In this document: in pieces, positions 27,344 through 36,513 of the stretch
Layout of the letters: the number at the start of each line of letters is the position of its first letter
Position numbering within the stretch: position 1 is the stretch's first letter
Source of the DNA: Bacteroidales bacterium
GTDB taxonomy: Bacteria; Bacteroidota; Bacteroidia; Bacteroidales; UBA1715
Direction: 5' to 3'
Assembly: GCA_016714605.1 (NCBI GenBank)
Contig: JADKDL010000016.1
Location: forward strand, 62,001 to 126,000
Length of the DNA: 64,000 nt
Made by a program: the position numbers and the translations under genes
The notes under the pieces: generated by a model
Seen by the model: the letters and a program-made list of their open reading frames with translations, nothing else
The model's database searches: none
What the model was told of the DNA's origin: nothing

Positions 27344-29068
27344 ATGAAAAAAATATTAATAATATCGTGGATATCAATCTTGATTTTCACAACCGGATGT
27401 TATGATGATTTTGTTGATGCAAAAATAGTTGGAACAACATTATCAACAGCTTACTATGAAGACGAAAATTTATGTGAACAAGTTATAAATGCAGTTTATG
27501 ATCCACTAGGTCGTATTGAGACATATTCACGTGCTTATTGGGCTGTTGGTGATATGGCTTCTGACGACACTGAAGAAGGCGGAGAAACTGGTTGTAAGGA
27601 TATAGCTCAAATGAGAGATTTCCATAGATATAACATCACAACTTCTAATGATTTATTGTTAGGGTTTTATAAAGTAATATATCAAGGTGTTGCTAGAAGT
27701 AACGATGTTTTAACCAATTTAACTAAGGAAAATATTAACAGTAGTTTCTCTGATGCTAAATTTAAGGAATATAGAGGCCAAGCTTATTTTTTAAGAGCTC
27801 ATTATTATTTCGATTTAGTTAAAATGTTTGGTCCTGTTCCTTATTATAATGGTGTATTAACAACTGATGAATATAAAGAGCTAAAAAACAGAGTTTCAGG
27901 AGATGATAATAGTGGAACTTTACAGAAAAGAATGATAATGGATTCTGTTATTGCGGACTTGAAAAATGCTGTTATTAACCTTCCTGTTAAATATGCTAGT
28001 GAAAATGATATAGGAAGAGTAACTAAAGCTAGTGCATATGCACTTCTAGCTAAGGCATATATGTATTATTCGGGTTACTTTAATGAAAATTTATTTCAAA
28101 AAGGAGAAGTAGCTGCCGATTCTGCTATAATATTAGGTGGAGGAGTTCAAGCTTGCCTAACAACTAAATTTCATGACTGTTTCGTAGATAAAGCTGAATC
28201 TCTATTTGAAATACAGTTTGTTGCTTCTAAGAACAAAGATTATACAGGAGAAGGTACTATTAGAAATGTTTTTCAAGCTCCTAGATATGTTTATTGGAGA
28301 TCTAAGAAAAATATGAATTTAGATTCTCTTGATGCTCAAGGTAATCTAAACCTAGAGGGTAATTATATAAGTTATGGTTTAAATGTTCCTAGAGAAGAGG
28401 TAGTTAAATTATATGAGAACAATTCTTCTACTGGTGGTGATTATGATCCTCGTTTAGATATGATTGCTAAAAGTGGGGACACAATGTATATAGCAAGTCC
28501 GCTTGCTACTATGCAAGGACAAGGATGGTACACAATAGCTACAGAGTATTCTCAAACTGGTTATTATAATAGAAAAACTGAGTTAGGTGAAGCTGTTGGT
28601 GATGTTCAAAACTCTGGATTAAATTACCCTATGATTCGATATAGTGATGTAGCTTTAATGGTTGCAGAGTGTGCTTTTAGAAATGGAAATGACGCGAAAG
28701 CTCTTGAGTATGTTAACGCCGTTAGAGAAAGAGCTAGAAAAAGTAAAGTTGTGTCGATCAAGCCTGTTGTTGCAGGTTCTGCATTAACTGCTTATAATAG
28801 AGTATATACTGAGGGTACAGCACCAGCAAAATTGGAATCTATTACTTTAGATGATATTATCCTTGAAAGACGACTTGAATTACTTTGTGAAGGACATCGT
28901 TTTTATGATTTAGTTCGTTTAAACAAAGCTGATGAGGTTTTGTCTAAAATTAAAGTTGATGGTTGTGGTGCTGCTTGTAATTATAAACCTCATAATAAAG
29001 TTATGCCTTTGCCGTATGAAGTTTTAAGATTACATAATGGTAATCTTATTCAAAATCCTGGTTATTAA
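27344..29068 (+). CDS. SusD/RagB family outer membrane lipoprotein
   Basis: The signal peptide ends in a lipobox with Cys19 (IFTTGC). The 574-residue protein shows the SusD pattern: an N-terminal segment with YYEDENLCEQVINAVYDPL, the TPR-like core with RGQAYFLRAHYYFDLVKMFGPVPYY, and the C-terminal family motifs YPMIRYSDVALMVAECAFRNG, ALEYVNAVRERARKS, DDIILERRLELLCEGHRFYDLVRLNKAD and KVMPLPYEV. SusD proteins cap the SusC barrel and capture the ligand at the cell surface. The 24-bp gap to the SusC gene indicates one operon. The substrate cannot be read from sequence. Confidence 0.93.
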   Translation: MKKILIISWISILIFTTGCYDDFVDAKIVGTTLSTAYYEDENLCEQVINAVYDPLGRIETYSRAYWAVGDMASDDTEEGGETGCKDIAQMRDFHRYNITTSNDLLLGFYKVIYQGVARSNDVLTNLTKENINSSFSDAKFKEYRGQAYFLRAHYYFDLVKMFGPVPYYNGVLTTDEYKELKNRVSGDDNSGTLQKRMIMDSVIADLKNAVINLPVKYASENDIGRVTKASAYALLAKAYMYYSGYFNENLFQKGEVAADSAIILGGGVQACLTTKFHDCFVDKAESLFEIQFVASKNKDYTGEGTIRNVFQAPRYVYWRSKKNMNLDSLDAQGNLNLEGNYISYGLNVPREEVVKLYENNSSTGGDYDPRLDMIAKSGDTMYIASPLATMQGQGWYTIATEYSQTGYYNRKTELGEAVGDVQNSGLNYPMIRYSDVALMVAECAFRNGNDAKALEYVNAVRERARKSKVVSIKPVVAGSALTAYNRVYTEGTAPAKLESITLDDIILERRLELLCEGHRFYDLVRLNKADEVLSKIKVDGCGAACNYKPHNKVMPLPYEVLRLHNGNLIQNPGY

Positions 29069-29194
29069 AAGTAAAATCATTAAAGTTTAACACATTTATA
29101 GTGTTTTTTAATTTAAATATTTCTGAGATTAATTGATATTTTAGTAAGAGGTATATAAATGTGTTAAATAAAATAATAATAAAAAATCAAACAG

Positions 29195-30578
29195 ATGAAA
29201 AGAAAAATTTTATATAGATATATATTGCTATGTGTAGCAATTGGTTTCTTTACTTCATGTAAAGAAAAGGTACTTGATCCTGATGCCTCGTTTGAATATT
29301 ATGTAATTGGTAAGGAAGAAATTAAAAATCCTGAATATGTTTATGTTGGAGATTACATCTATTTTAGAACATCTGGACTTAATGAAGGTGAGAAATTTGT
29401 AGTTTGGACAGGAGAGCCGGGTTCTGATTATGATAAATATAATAACACTGATAATTCTGGAGATACTGCTTTAAGTACTAGTTTTAATACTGGTAAAGTA
29501 ATGTTAGCTGATGCTATTAATGAATGCTATGGTTTTCAACATGGTTATAAAGTATCTTCAAAAGGTGGTTCTTTCAAAGTTTATGTAATTGCTTCTGCTG
29601 ATGGCAACAAAGCTGCTACGATTTTAACTGCTGAAGCAATGAAGGAAATTAAAGTTCTTGATACTTCTAGTGTTTTTAAATCTTTTACTTTGCGATATAG
29701 AGAACCTACTTCTTCTACTAAATACAAAGATGTTGTAGCTAAAAGTTATACTTCTAATGATACTATTTATGTTAGAATACCTTTTAGTTTATATGCTGAG
29801 AAACTAGTGTCTGAATTCGATGCTGGTTATAATTCAGTTTCTGTAAATGGGGTTGAACAGATTTCTTTTCTTAAAGATGAAGTTAATGCAACAAAGAATG
29901 ATTATACTCAATTTGTTAAATTTGATGTTAAATCTGATGATGGAAAAGTTAAGACTTTTAATGTAGTTAGAGCATTTGGTACTAGTTCTGTTAAGAAAAT
30001 TGAATCTGTTGACAACAGTACTAAACCATAGCGGTTACATTACTCAAATTGACAATGTAAACAGTAAAATTAATTTGATTATTCCTGAAGGTGAAACTAC
30101 GCTTGATTTATTAGCTATAGGTGGATTAAAAGGAAATGTTTTCTTAAAAGGAACTGACACTATTAAAAAGTTTTATCAAAAGAGTTTTACTGTGACTATT
30201 GATATGAGTAATCCTAATGAAAAGATAAAAGAATTTGCTCAAGATGGTTCTTCTGTTGAATATTCTTTCGCTTATGTTACAGAAAAATTGTCTATTTCAG
30301 GTTTGAAAATTTCTGCATCTACATTTACTACTCCTGTTATTACAGGAAAGGACTATACTTTTACGGTTGATCCTAATTTACTTTCTGCTAAAGGAAATAA
30401 ATTTGCATTCGACTTTGCTACTGATCGATTTTCTAATGTAAGTGCACTTTATAATTCTGGTACTAAAGTTCCTCTTACTTCTGGTAAAACCGAAGTTGAT
30501 GTAACTGCTCCTTTTAAAATTGTAGTTAGTAATGGTTATATTTCTGATACTTTAAATATTTCCGTTAATACTTTTTAA
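29195..30578 (+). CDS. Surface lipoprotein downstream of SusD, frameshifted by one base
   Basis: ATG 29195 begins a lipoprotein signal (IGFFTSC, Cys22). The frame stops at 30031 after VKKIESVDNSTKP. Removing one A from AAA at 30023-30025 gives VDNSTNHSGYITQIDNVNSK and continues to 30578, a product of about 460 residues. The position after susD is where SusE/SusF-type or other surface glycan-binding lipoproteins sit, but I see no recognisable SusE domain. The body looks like repeated beta-sandwich or PKD-like domains (YVIGKEEIKNPEYVYVGDYIYF, SFKVYVIASADGNKA) with a strand-rich end. It is probably a ligand-binding partner of the SusCD pair. The in-frame TAG may be an assembly error. Confidence 0.65.
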
Positions 30579-30600
30579 AATTAATTTTATTATACATATA

Positions 30601-30632
30601 AAAGCATCTCTTTTTAGAGATGCTTTTTTTTT
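30601..30632 (+). terminator. Rho-independent terminator of the SusC/SusD operon
   Basis: AAAGCATCTCT (30601-30611) pairs with AGAGATGCTTT (30616-30626) around a TTTT loop, and the T-run extends to 30632. Confidence 0.9.
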
Positions 30633-30646
30633 AAAATTTTATTTCT

Positions 30647-31339
30647 ATGACTAATTCTACTAAAAAGGAAAGTGTTTTTCTAAATCTTATTTTCAATATT
30701 GTCTTACCGGTTCTTATTATGACCAAATTTAGTTCGGATGAGTATTTAGGTCCGCTTTATGGTCTTATTGTAGCTATTGCATTCCCAATTGTTTATGGTA
30801 TTTATGATTTCATAACCAGAAAGAATGTTAATTTTGTGTCAATTCTTGGATTTGTTAGTATTTTACTTACAGGAACCTTTGGTTTGTTTGAGCTTAATGC
30901 TCAGTGGTTTGCTATTAAAGAAGCTAGTGTGCCTTTAATTATTGGTGTATTTGTTCTTATTTCTGTTAATACTTCTTATCCTTTGGTTAAGAAATTACTA
31001 TTCAACGAACAAATTTTAAATATTTCTTTAATTGACTCTAAACTTCTAGAGTTTAATATGGTTGAAACTTTTAATAGAGTTTTTAATCGTGCTTCATATC
31101 TATTATCTATTTCTTTTTTCGTTTCTGCTATTCTTAATTATGCTTTAGCAAAAATAATTTTAGTAAGTGAGCCTGGAACAGAAGCTTTCACAAAAGAAAT
31201 TGGCAAAATGACCGGACTTAGTTTTCCTGTAATTGCTGTTCCTTCTACAATTCTTATGTTTGCTGTTTTATATTATTTATTGAATGCGTTGAAAAAAATG
31301 ACAAAGTTGTCTTTTGAAGAGTTGCTTAAGTCAAAATAG
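30647..31339 (+). CDS. VC0807-like integral membrane protein
   Basis: The 230-residue protein has about six hydrophobic segments. It resembles the VC0807 family as I recall it, in LNLIFNIVLPVLIMTK, LGPLYGLIVAIAFPIVYGIYDF, VNFVSILGFVSILLTGTFGLFELNAQWFAIKEASVPLIIG and the later NRASYLLSISFFVSAILNYALAKII. Members are inner membrane proteins of unknown function, distantly related in appearance to septation-type proteins. It starts 15 bp after the SusCD terminator and is followed by a spacer of about 125 bp before the nucleotidyltransferase gene. No motif indicates a substrate. Confidence 0.75.
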   Translation: MTNSTKKESVFLNLIFNIVLPVLIMTKFSSDEYLGPLYGLIVAIAFPIVYGIYDFITRKNVNFVSILGFVSILLTGTFGLFELNAQWFAIKEASVPLIIGVFVLISVNTSYPLVKKLLFNEQILNISLIDSKLLEFNMVETFNRVFNRASYLLSISFFVSAILNYALAKIILVSEPGTEAFTKEIGKMTGLSFPVIAVPSTILMFAVLYYLLNALKKMTKLSFEELLKSK

Positions 31340-31464
31340 TTATTAAATGTTTATTTTATTTCAGAATAAATGATTAAATTAATTGTATATTGAAATTGCA
31401 TCTGTTTTACAATTAAAGTTCATCGTTTTTTTACAGTTCTTTAATTTAGTTTAATCTTTATTTG

Positions 31465-32193
31465 ATGAGAGCATTAATTTTCGCTGCCGGACTTGGCACC
31501 AGACTTAGACCTATTACTGATAGTATTCCTAAGGCTTTATTAGAAATAAATAAAGTTACCTTATTGGAAAATGCCATTAATTCGCTTAAGCTTGTTGGAG
31601 TTGATTATATTGTAATTAACGTTCATTATTTTGCAGATTTAATTGAAGATTTTGTTAAAAAAAATAATTATTTCGGTATAACTATAAAATTTTCAGATGA
31701 ACGTGATGCATTATTAAATACTGGTGGTGGACTTAAGAAAGCTTCTTGTTTTCTTGATGGTGATGAACCTTTTTTTGTTTATAATGTTGATGTTGTAAGT
31801 ACTATTGATTTAAAGGGGATGTATTTAAAGCATATTGAGAATGATGCAATAGCTACTCTTGCTGTACTTCAGCGCAGAACTAGTCGATACTTGCTTTTTG
31901 ATGGAAATGATAGACTTTGTGCTTGGGAAAACAGAAAAACATTAGAGACAAAGATTGCTAACAGAAGCTCATTGTTGCTACCTTTAGCATTTAGTGGAAT
32001 ACAGGTCGTGAGTCCTGAAATTTTCAATCTCATAAATGAAGAAGGTGCGTTCTCAATTATCGACGTATATTTACGTTTGGCTGTGTCAAATAAAATAATT
32101 TGCTATAATCACACTGGCGATTTGTGGGTTGATATTGGAAAAATTGAAGAGTTAGAAGAGGCTAAAAAAATATTCAACCAAATTTACTGTTGA
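31465..32193 (+). CDS. Sugar-1-phosphate nucleotidyltransferase, MurU-like
   Basis: ATG 31465 gives the canonical N-terminus MRALIFAAGLGTRLRPITD, the nucleotide-binding GxGTRLRP loop, followed by PKALLEI. Further family features are IVINVHYFADLIEDFV, the LNTGGGLKKA motif and the metal-binding YNVDVV segment. At 243 residues it is the short single-domain form, like MurU (N-acetylmuramate-1-phosphate uridylyltransferase) and unlike the longer glucose-1-phosphate thymidylyltransferases with a beta-helix tail. MurU acts in the cytoplasm in peptidoglycan recycling. The usual partner kinase AmgK is not adjacent. Neighbouring cell-wall genes (a D-Ala-D-Ala-type dipeptidase at 32877-34004) fit that role but do not prove it. 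The upstream TTG at 31462 is rejected as a start. Confidence 0.75.
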   Translation: MRALIFAAGLGTRLRPITDSIPKALLEINKVTLLENAINSLKLVGVDYIVINVHYFADLIEDFVKKNNYFGITIKFSDERDALLNTGGGLKKASCFLDGDEPFFVYNVDVVSTIDLKGMYLKHIENDAIATLAVLQRRTSRYLLFDGNDRLCAWENRKTLETKIANRSSLLLPLAFSGIQVVSPEIFNLINEEGAFSIIDVYLRLAVSNKIICYNHTGDLWVDIGKIEELEEAKKIFNQIYC

Positions 32194-32198
32194 GTTTT

Positions 32199-32873
32199 TT
32201 AGTAATATTCCCAGTTAAAAACTCCTGCTAATTCTTGTCTTAATTTCATTTTTATTTCTTCTATTGATACTTTTCCGTTCAATTCATTTTCTACTGAAGT
32301 TACTCTTTTATTAGGTATTCCGCAAGGTACAATTTTAGAGAAATAATCTAAGTCTGTGGCTATGTTTAATGCAAATCCGTGCATTGTAACATATCTGCTT
32401 GCTTTTACCCCAATTGCACATATTTTTCTAGCGTTTTCTTTTGTGTCAATCCAAACTCCGGTTGCACCAGCTAGAATTTCTGCTTTAATGTTGTATTCTG
32501 ATAGTGTTTTTATTATTGCTGTTTCTATTTTTGATATGAATTCTTTTATGCCAATTGAATATTTTTCTAAATCTATTATTATATAGCCTACAATCTGTCC
32601 GGGTCCATGATAGGTAATATCACCACCTCTGTCTGTTTTATAGAATTCTACCCCACTCATTTTGAGCCATGCTTCATTTACCAAAAGATTATCAGCTTTA
32701 CCGCTTTTTCCTAATGTAAAAACAGGTGTGTGCTCACAAAATATTATTTGCTCTTCCGAATTTGTTGTTTTTCCTATTTTTTCATTAATTACTTTTTCAA
32801 ATATAGTATGTTGGTAATCAAACGCTTTACCATAATCAATCACTCCTAAATCTACTAACTTTATTTTTTTCAT
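32199..32873 (-). CDS. lipB: Octanoyltransferase (lipoate-protein ligase B)
   Basis: LipB moves the octanoyl group from acyl carrier protein to lipoyl domains, the first step of lipoate synthesis in the cytoplasm. The 224-residue length is normal. Family motifs are IIFCEHTPVFTLGKSG, the signature GGDITYHGPGQIVGY, GATGVWIDTKENARKICAIGVK with the catalytic lysine region, MHGFALNI, and the catalytic cysteine in VPCGIPNKRVTSVE. The gene starts 3 bp after the stop of the upstream dipeptidase gene on the same strand, so the two are probably one transcript. It converges on the nucleotidyltransferase gene with only 5 bp between stops. Confidence 0.95.
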   Translation of the reverse strand: MKKIKLVDLGVIDYGKAFDYQHTIFEKVINEKIGKTTNSEEQIIFCEHTPVFTLGKSGKADNLLVNEAWLKMSGVEFYKTDRGGDITYHGPGQIVGYIIIDLEKYSIGIKEFISKIETAIIKTLSEYNIKAEILAGATGVWIDTKENARKICAIGVKASRYVTMHGFALNIATDLDYFSKIVPCGIPNKRVTSVENELNGKVSIEEIKMKLRQELAGVFNWEYY

Positions 32874-32876
32874 ATC

Positions 32877-34004
32877 CTATTTTTCCAGTAATCGTAAGGC
32901 TTTATTTATTGGTATTCTCTCTGAATTATAAAAACAAACTATAAATGCTTGATTTATACAACATTTTCTCAAACTATCTCTTATTCTAAATGCATTCTTA
33001 GGGTCATTGTAATTACCAAAAGTGTATTTATAAAGATTTTCATGTTCATAGTATGAAATGCTTGTTCTGTCTTTTATAGAAGAAAAACTATTAATTTTCT
33101 TTTTTGAAGCTGCAATTTGAATTTTGAATATTGGTTTGTCAGTAGTTTGTACATAAATTTCCTGTTTAGGACTTGAAAACGTCTGAAATGATTCTATTAT
33201 TACGTATTTTCCAAGTGCTTCTTTCTTTGTTAATGAACTGAAATGCCACCATTCATAGTCATTTGCTATAAATCCGGCTTTATTCATTATTTGTCTAAGT
33301 AATTTCCTGTTTTCAATTTGATTATCTCCAAGAATACCTTTGTCAAGAAAATAATCTTCCATTATTGGGTATGCCAATTCTCCAGGGAAATCAAATTCAG
33401 TACCCATGTCTAATAGCGTATTGTCAGCTAATACTATACTTACATCTACAGCCAGTCCATAGTTGTGCATAGAAATTGCTTCGGGTTTTGCAAGAAATTT
33501 TTGTTTATCAATTGAAGATAAATCCACATTTTTCCACATTTCACTTTGTACGGCTCTTGGTCTTATACCATCAAAAATCACTATGCTTAAGCCATTGTCT
33601 ATAGCTTTTAACAGCTTTTGAGCTTCACTTAGCTTTTTAGCTGTTTCTTTCTCTAGGTAGCAAAATTTGAAACTGTTATATAAGTTTTTGTTTAAAAAAT
33701 TATCTTCTTTTGCATATTTCAAGTCAATTTTTATAGTAGGGTCAATTGTATGTAGATTAATAAAACCCAAAGAATCTAACATTTTTTTGTAAAAATCATT
33801 TAGTGTTGTTTCTCCAGAAAGTGAATCTTTACTTAGTACTTCTGCAACAGAAGTATCTTGATGTGAGTAGTTTGAAGTGGATTCTTTGAGAGAATCGGTA
33901 GATGTGTGCTTACTAATCTGTTCTTCCTGTTTGGGTTGATTGCATGATTCGGTAATCAATATCAATAAAAAAATCATATTTAATATTATTCCGTTTTTGA
34001 ACAT
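32877..34004 (-). CDS. VanX-type D-Ala-D-Ala dipeptidase lipoprotein with a C-terminal SPOR-like region
   Basis: The signal peptide ends in a lipobox (ITESC, Cys21). A Ser/Thr-rich linker follows, then a peptidase M15D domain (about residues 75-275) with LKYAKEDNFLNKNLY, IVIFDGIRPRAVQSEMW, the zinc motif SMHNYGLAVDVSI (SxHxxGxAxD) and the EWWHFSS motif carrying the catalytic Glu and third zinc ligand. VanX-family enzymes cleave D-alanyl-D-alanine or similar muropeptide ends. The last 80 or so residues (FKIQIAASKKK, YKYTFGNYNDPKNAFRIRDSL) resemble a SPOR peptidoglycan-binding domain. The fusion suggests a murein-bound periplasmic enzyme in wall turnover, not vancomycin resistance. First gene of a two-gene unit with lipB. 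Confidence 0.82.
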   Translation of the reverse strand: MFKNGIILNMIFLLILITESCNQPKQEEQISKHTSTDSLKESTSNYSHQDTSVAEVLSKDSLSGETTLNDFYKKMLDSLGFINLHTIDPTIKIDLKYAKEDNFLNKNLYNSFKFCYLEKETAKKLSEAQKLLKAIDNGLSIVIFDGIRPRAVQSEMWKNVDLSSIDKQKFLAKPEAISMHNYGLAVDVSIVLADNTLLDMGTEFDFPGELAYPIMEDYFLDKGILGDNQIENRKLLRQIMNKAGFIANDYEWWHFSSLTKKEALGKYVIIESFQTFSSPKQEIYVQTTDKPIFKIQIAASKKKINSFSSIKDRTSISYYEHENLYKYTFGNYNDPKNAFRIRDSLRKCCINQAFIVCFYNSERIPINKALRLLEK

Positions 34005-34026
34005 GTTTTATTATTTCCTATATTTG
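33997..34026 (+). promoter_or_regulatory. Probable promoter of the DPP-IV gene, inside the start of the divergent gene
   Basis: TTG (33997-33999), 19 nt, then TATATTTG (34019-34026) matches the Bacteroidetes promoter form and would start transcription near 34033. On the opposite strand TATATTTG also occurs at 34065-34072 (read as CAAATATA on +) and could serve the dipeptidase-lipB unit, though without a clear upstream TTG. Confidence 0.5.
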
Positions 34027-34145
34027 AAAAGCAGATAGAATTTATAAAAGCTAAGTTAATAAAACAAATATATAGTTTTCATATCATTTATTTTAAAGCA
34101 TCATTTTTATTATGCTTTAATGTTTATTTCTTATAAATCGAAGTT

Positions 34146-36272
34146 ATGGGTAAGATTTTCTTTTTTGTTATTTCATTTTTATTGTTGAATTTGTTGGGGT
34201 TTTGTCAAAAAAATATCACAATTGATGAATTTTTTAATGGGGTTTACCGAGTAACAAAACCCGAAAATATTCAGTGGATAAGAAACACAGACAAGTATAG
34301 TTATAGTTTGAACAATTCTATATGGATGGGTAGCGCAAAATCTCCTAAAGCCAAAGAAATTGCGACATTAGATATAATAAATAAATTATTGGGCACTTCT
34401 GTTGATCAAATTCCTGAGTTTACTTTTTTAAGTGAAGATACTATTCAGTTTCATACAGATGATAAGAATATGGTGTTTTTAGTAGATTTTAAAAAGAAGA
34501 GTATTATCTCGAAAATTACAGTAGATTCCTTGGCCGATTCTATTTCTATAAGTTCTATTAACACGGTAGCATATTCTAAAAATGGCGATGTTTATATTAT
34601 AGATAAGAATAGAAATGTAAAAAGAGTTACTGAAAATAAACCAAATATAACGAGCGGAATGTCGGTTGCAAGAAATGAATTTGGTATTACAAAGTCTTTT
34701 ATTTGGTCTGCCAGCGAAAACAAAGTTGCTTTTTATGAAAAAAATGAAGCAGATATTCAAAGTTTTCCGTTTGTTAATTATTCTTCTAGTAATTATCCGT
34801 CTGTTAGTTATCAAAAATATCCTTTTGCTGGCACTGCTAATGAAAAATATAGGATTGGTGTTTATAATTTTGTTGACAGTACATTGATATATCTAAATTC
34901 TGGTAATTTTGATGGTTATTTGACAAATGTATCATGGTCACCTGATGATAATTATATTTATGTCGTTTTTCTGACAAGAAACCAGAAAATGTTGACAGTG
35001 AAGCAATTTGATGCTTCGACCGGAAATTATGTACGAACAATTTTTTCAGAGGAGCATAAGTTATATGTTGAACCTGAAAATGGACTTCTGTTTGCGTCCA
35101 ACCAATCTAATGAGTTCCTTTGGCTGAGTGAAAAATCAGGATATAAACATCTTTATCATTATACTGTTGATGGCGAATTATTAAACCCATTGACTAGTGG
35201 CGATTGGGAAATAACTGATGTTGTTGGTTTTGATAATACAGGTAAAAACTTTTATTTTATCGGAACATCACCTGGAAATAAATTTGGAAGAGATATTTAT
35301 GTGGTAAATGTAATTTCTCTCAAAGTAACCAAACTTACAAATTCAGTAGGTGTTCATGCTGCTGTTTTGAATAGTTTTAACGGAACGGTTTTAGATGTTT
35401 TTTCGTCAAATAAATCTGTATATGACATCTCAATTTTAAACAATAGAGGTGAAAAAGTTCAAGATGTTTATTCAGCTGTAAATCCTTTATTAGGTTATTC
35501 TTTGCCTCAAGTAGGTTATGATTCTATAGTTACTCCTGACAAAATTGTTTTAAATTATAAGATTATCAAGCCTTCACATTTTAATGAAAAAATTAAGTAT
35601 CCCATTATACTAAATGTATATGGAGGCCCTCATGTACAAATGATAAAAAATATTTGGTTAGGATTCGAATCATTTTTACCATATCTATTAGCTGAGCAAG
35701 GTTATGTTGTATTAACGATAGATGGGAGAGGTGCTTATGGCTATGGATTCAATTTTGAAAGTAAAATATATGGTGAATTAGGAAAGGTTGAGACTATTGA
35801 CCAGAAAAGCATATTAGATGTGGTGAAAAAGAATTCTTGGGCCGACACAACTAAAATTGGAGTTTATGGTTCTAGTTTTGGCGGTTTTATGACCTTGAAA
35901 ATGTTGCAAACGTATCCAAGTGCTTTTAAAGCTGGAATTTCTATGTTTCCAGTCACTGATTGGAATCTGTATGAAATTATGTATACTGAGCGCTATATGG
36001 GCACTCCTCAGAGTAATGCAGCAGGTTATCAAGCTTCTAGTGTTTTAGGGAAAGTAGAGAAAATTAAATCTAAATGTCTCATTATTGGTGGTGGACATGA
36101 TGATGTTACCTTACCAATAAATTATTATTCGTTTGTAGATGAATGTGTAGAAAAAAATGTTCCTGTAGATATGTTTATATATCCAAATGCTAAACATGGG
36201 GTTCTTACAATAAACTCTAGATTTCATTTGTATCAAAAAATTATTTCTTACTTTGATACTCATCTAAAATAG
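34146..36272 (+). CDS. Dipeptidyl peptidase IV family serine peptidase (S9B)
   Basis: The 708-residue protein has a signal peptide (MGKIFFFVISFLLLNLLGFC), an N-terminal beta-propeller region (about 30-460; YRVTKPENIQWIRNTDKYSYS, NKVAFYEKNEADIQSFP) and a C-terminal alpha/beta hydrolase domain. The catalytic Ser lies in YGSSFGGFMT, the Asp in GGGHDDVTLP and the His in NAKHGV. ILNVYGGPHVQM and VVLTIDGRGAYGYG are also typical. DPP-IV enzymes remove X-Pro or X-Ala dipeptides from peptide N-termini in the periplasm, useful to peptide-fermenting Bacteroidales. It stands alone, divergent from the dipeptidase-lipB pair. Confidence 0.92.
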   Translation: MGKIFFFVISFLLLNLLGFCQKNITIDEFFNGVYRVTKPENIQWIRNTDKYSYSLNNSIWMGSAKSPKAKEIATLDIINKLLGTSVDQIPEFTFLSEDTIQFHTDDKNMVFLVDFKKKSIISKITVDSLADSISISSINTVAYSKNGDVYIIDKNRNVKRVTENKPNITSGMSVARNEFGITKSFIWSASENKVAFYEKNEADIQSFPFVNYSSSNYPSVSYQKYPFAGTANEKYRIGVYNFVDSTLIYLNSGNFDGYLTNVSWSPDDNYIYVVFLTRNQKMLTVKQFDASTGNYVRTIFSEEHKLYVEPENGLLFASNQSNEFLWLSEKSGYKHLYHYTVDGELLNPLTSGDWEITDVVGFDNTGKNFYFIGTSPGNKFGRDIYVVNVISLKVTKLTNSVGVHAAVLNSFNGTVLDVFSSNKSVYDISILNNRGEKVQDVYSAVNPLLGYSLPQVGYDSIVTPDKIVLNYKIIKPSHFNEKIKYPIILNVYGGPHVQMIKNIWLGFESFLPYLLAEQGYVVLTIDGRGAYGYGFNFESKIYGELGKVETIDQKSILDVVKKNSWADTTKIGVYGSSFGGFMTLKMLQTYPSAFKAGISMFPVTDWNLYEIMYTERYMGTPQSNAAGYQASSVLGKVEKIKSKCLIIGGGHDDVTLPINYYSFVDECVEKNVPVDMFIYPNAKHGVLTINSRFHLYQKIISYFDTHLK

Positions 36273-36513
36273 TAAATTAAATATTGGTTTTTTATTAATT
36301 TTATGTTTAGTTGGTATAAAAAATTGATTGTTTTCTAAAGTTGGTTTTTTAGAGGTATTCTTTTCAAATAGTTTATTTCCACCATCTATCTGTCTTATTG
36401 CAGTTTGATAATTACAACCTTATTATATGTAATTTAAACAGCTTAATAATTGGAAATATCCTATATTTATTATTCTTTTGCGAGAATGTTGTGGGGAATT
36501 TAATTATATTATT

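Noticed and set aside
32877..34004. Vancomycin resistance (vanX)
   Set aside because: The M15D domain is present, but there are no vanH, vanA or regulator genes and the protein is a lipoprotein with a murein-binding-like tail; wall turnover is more likely.
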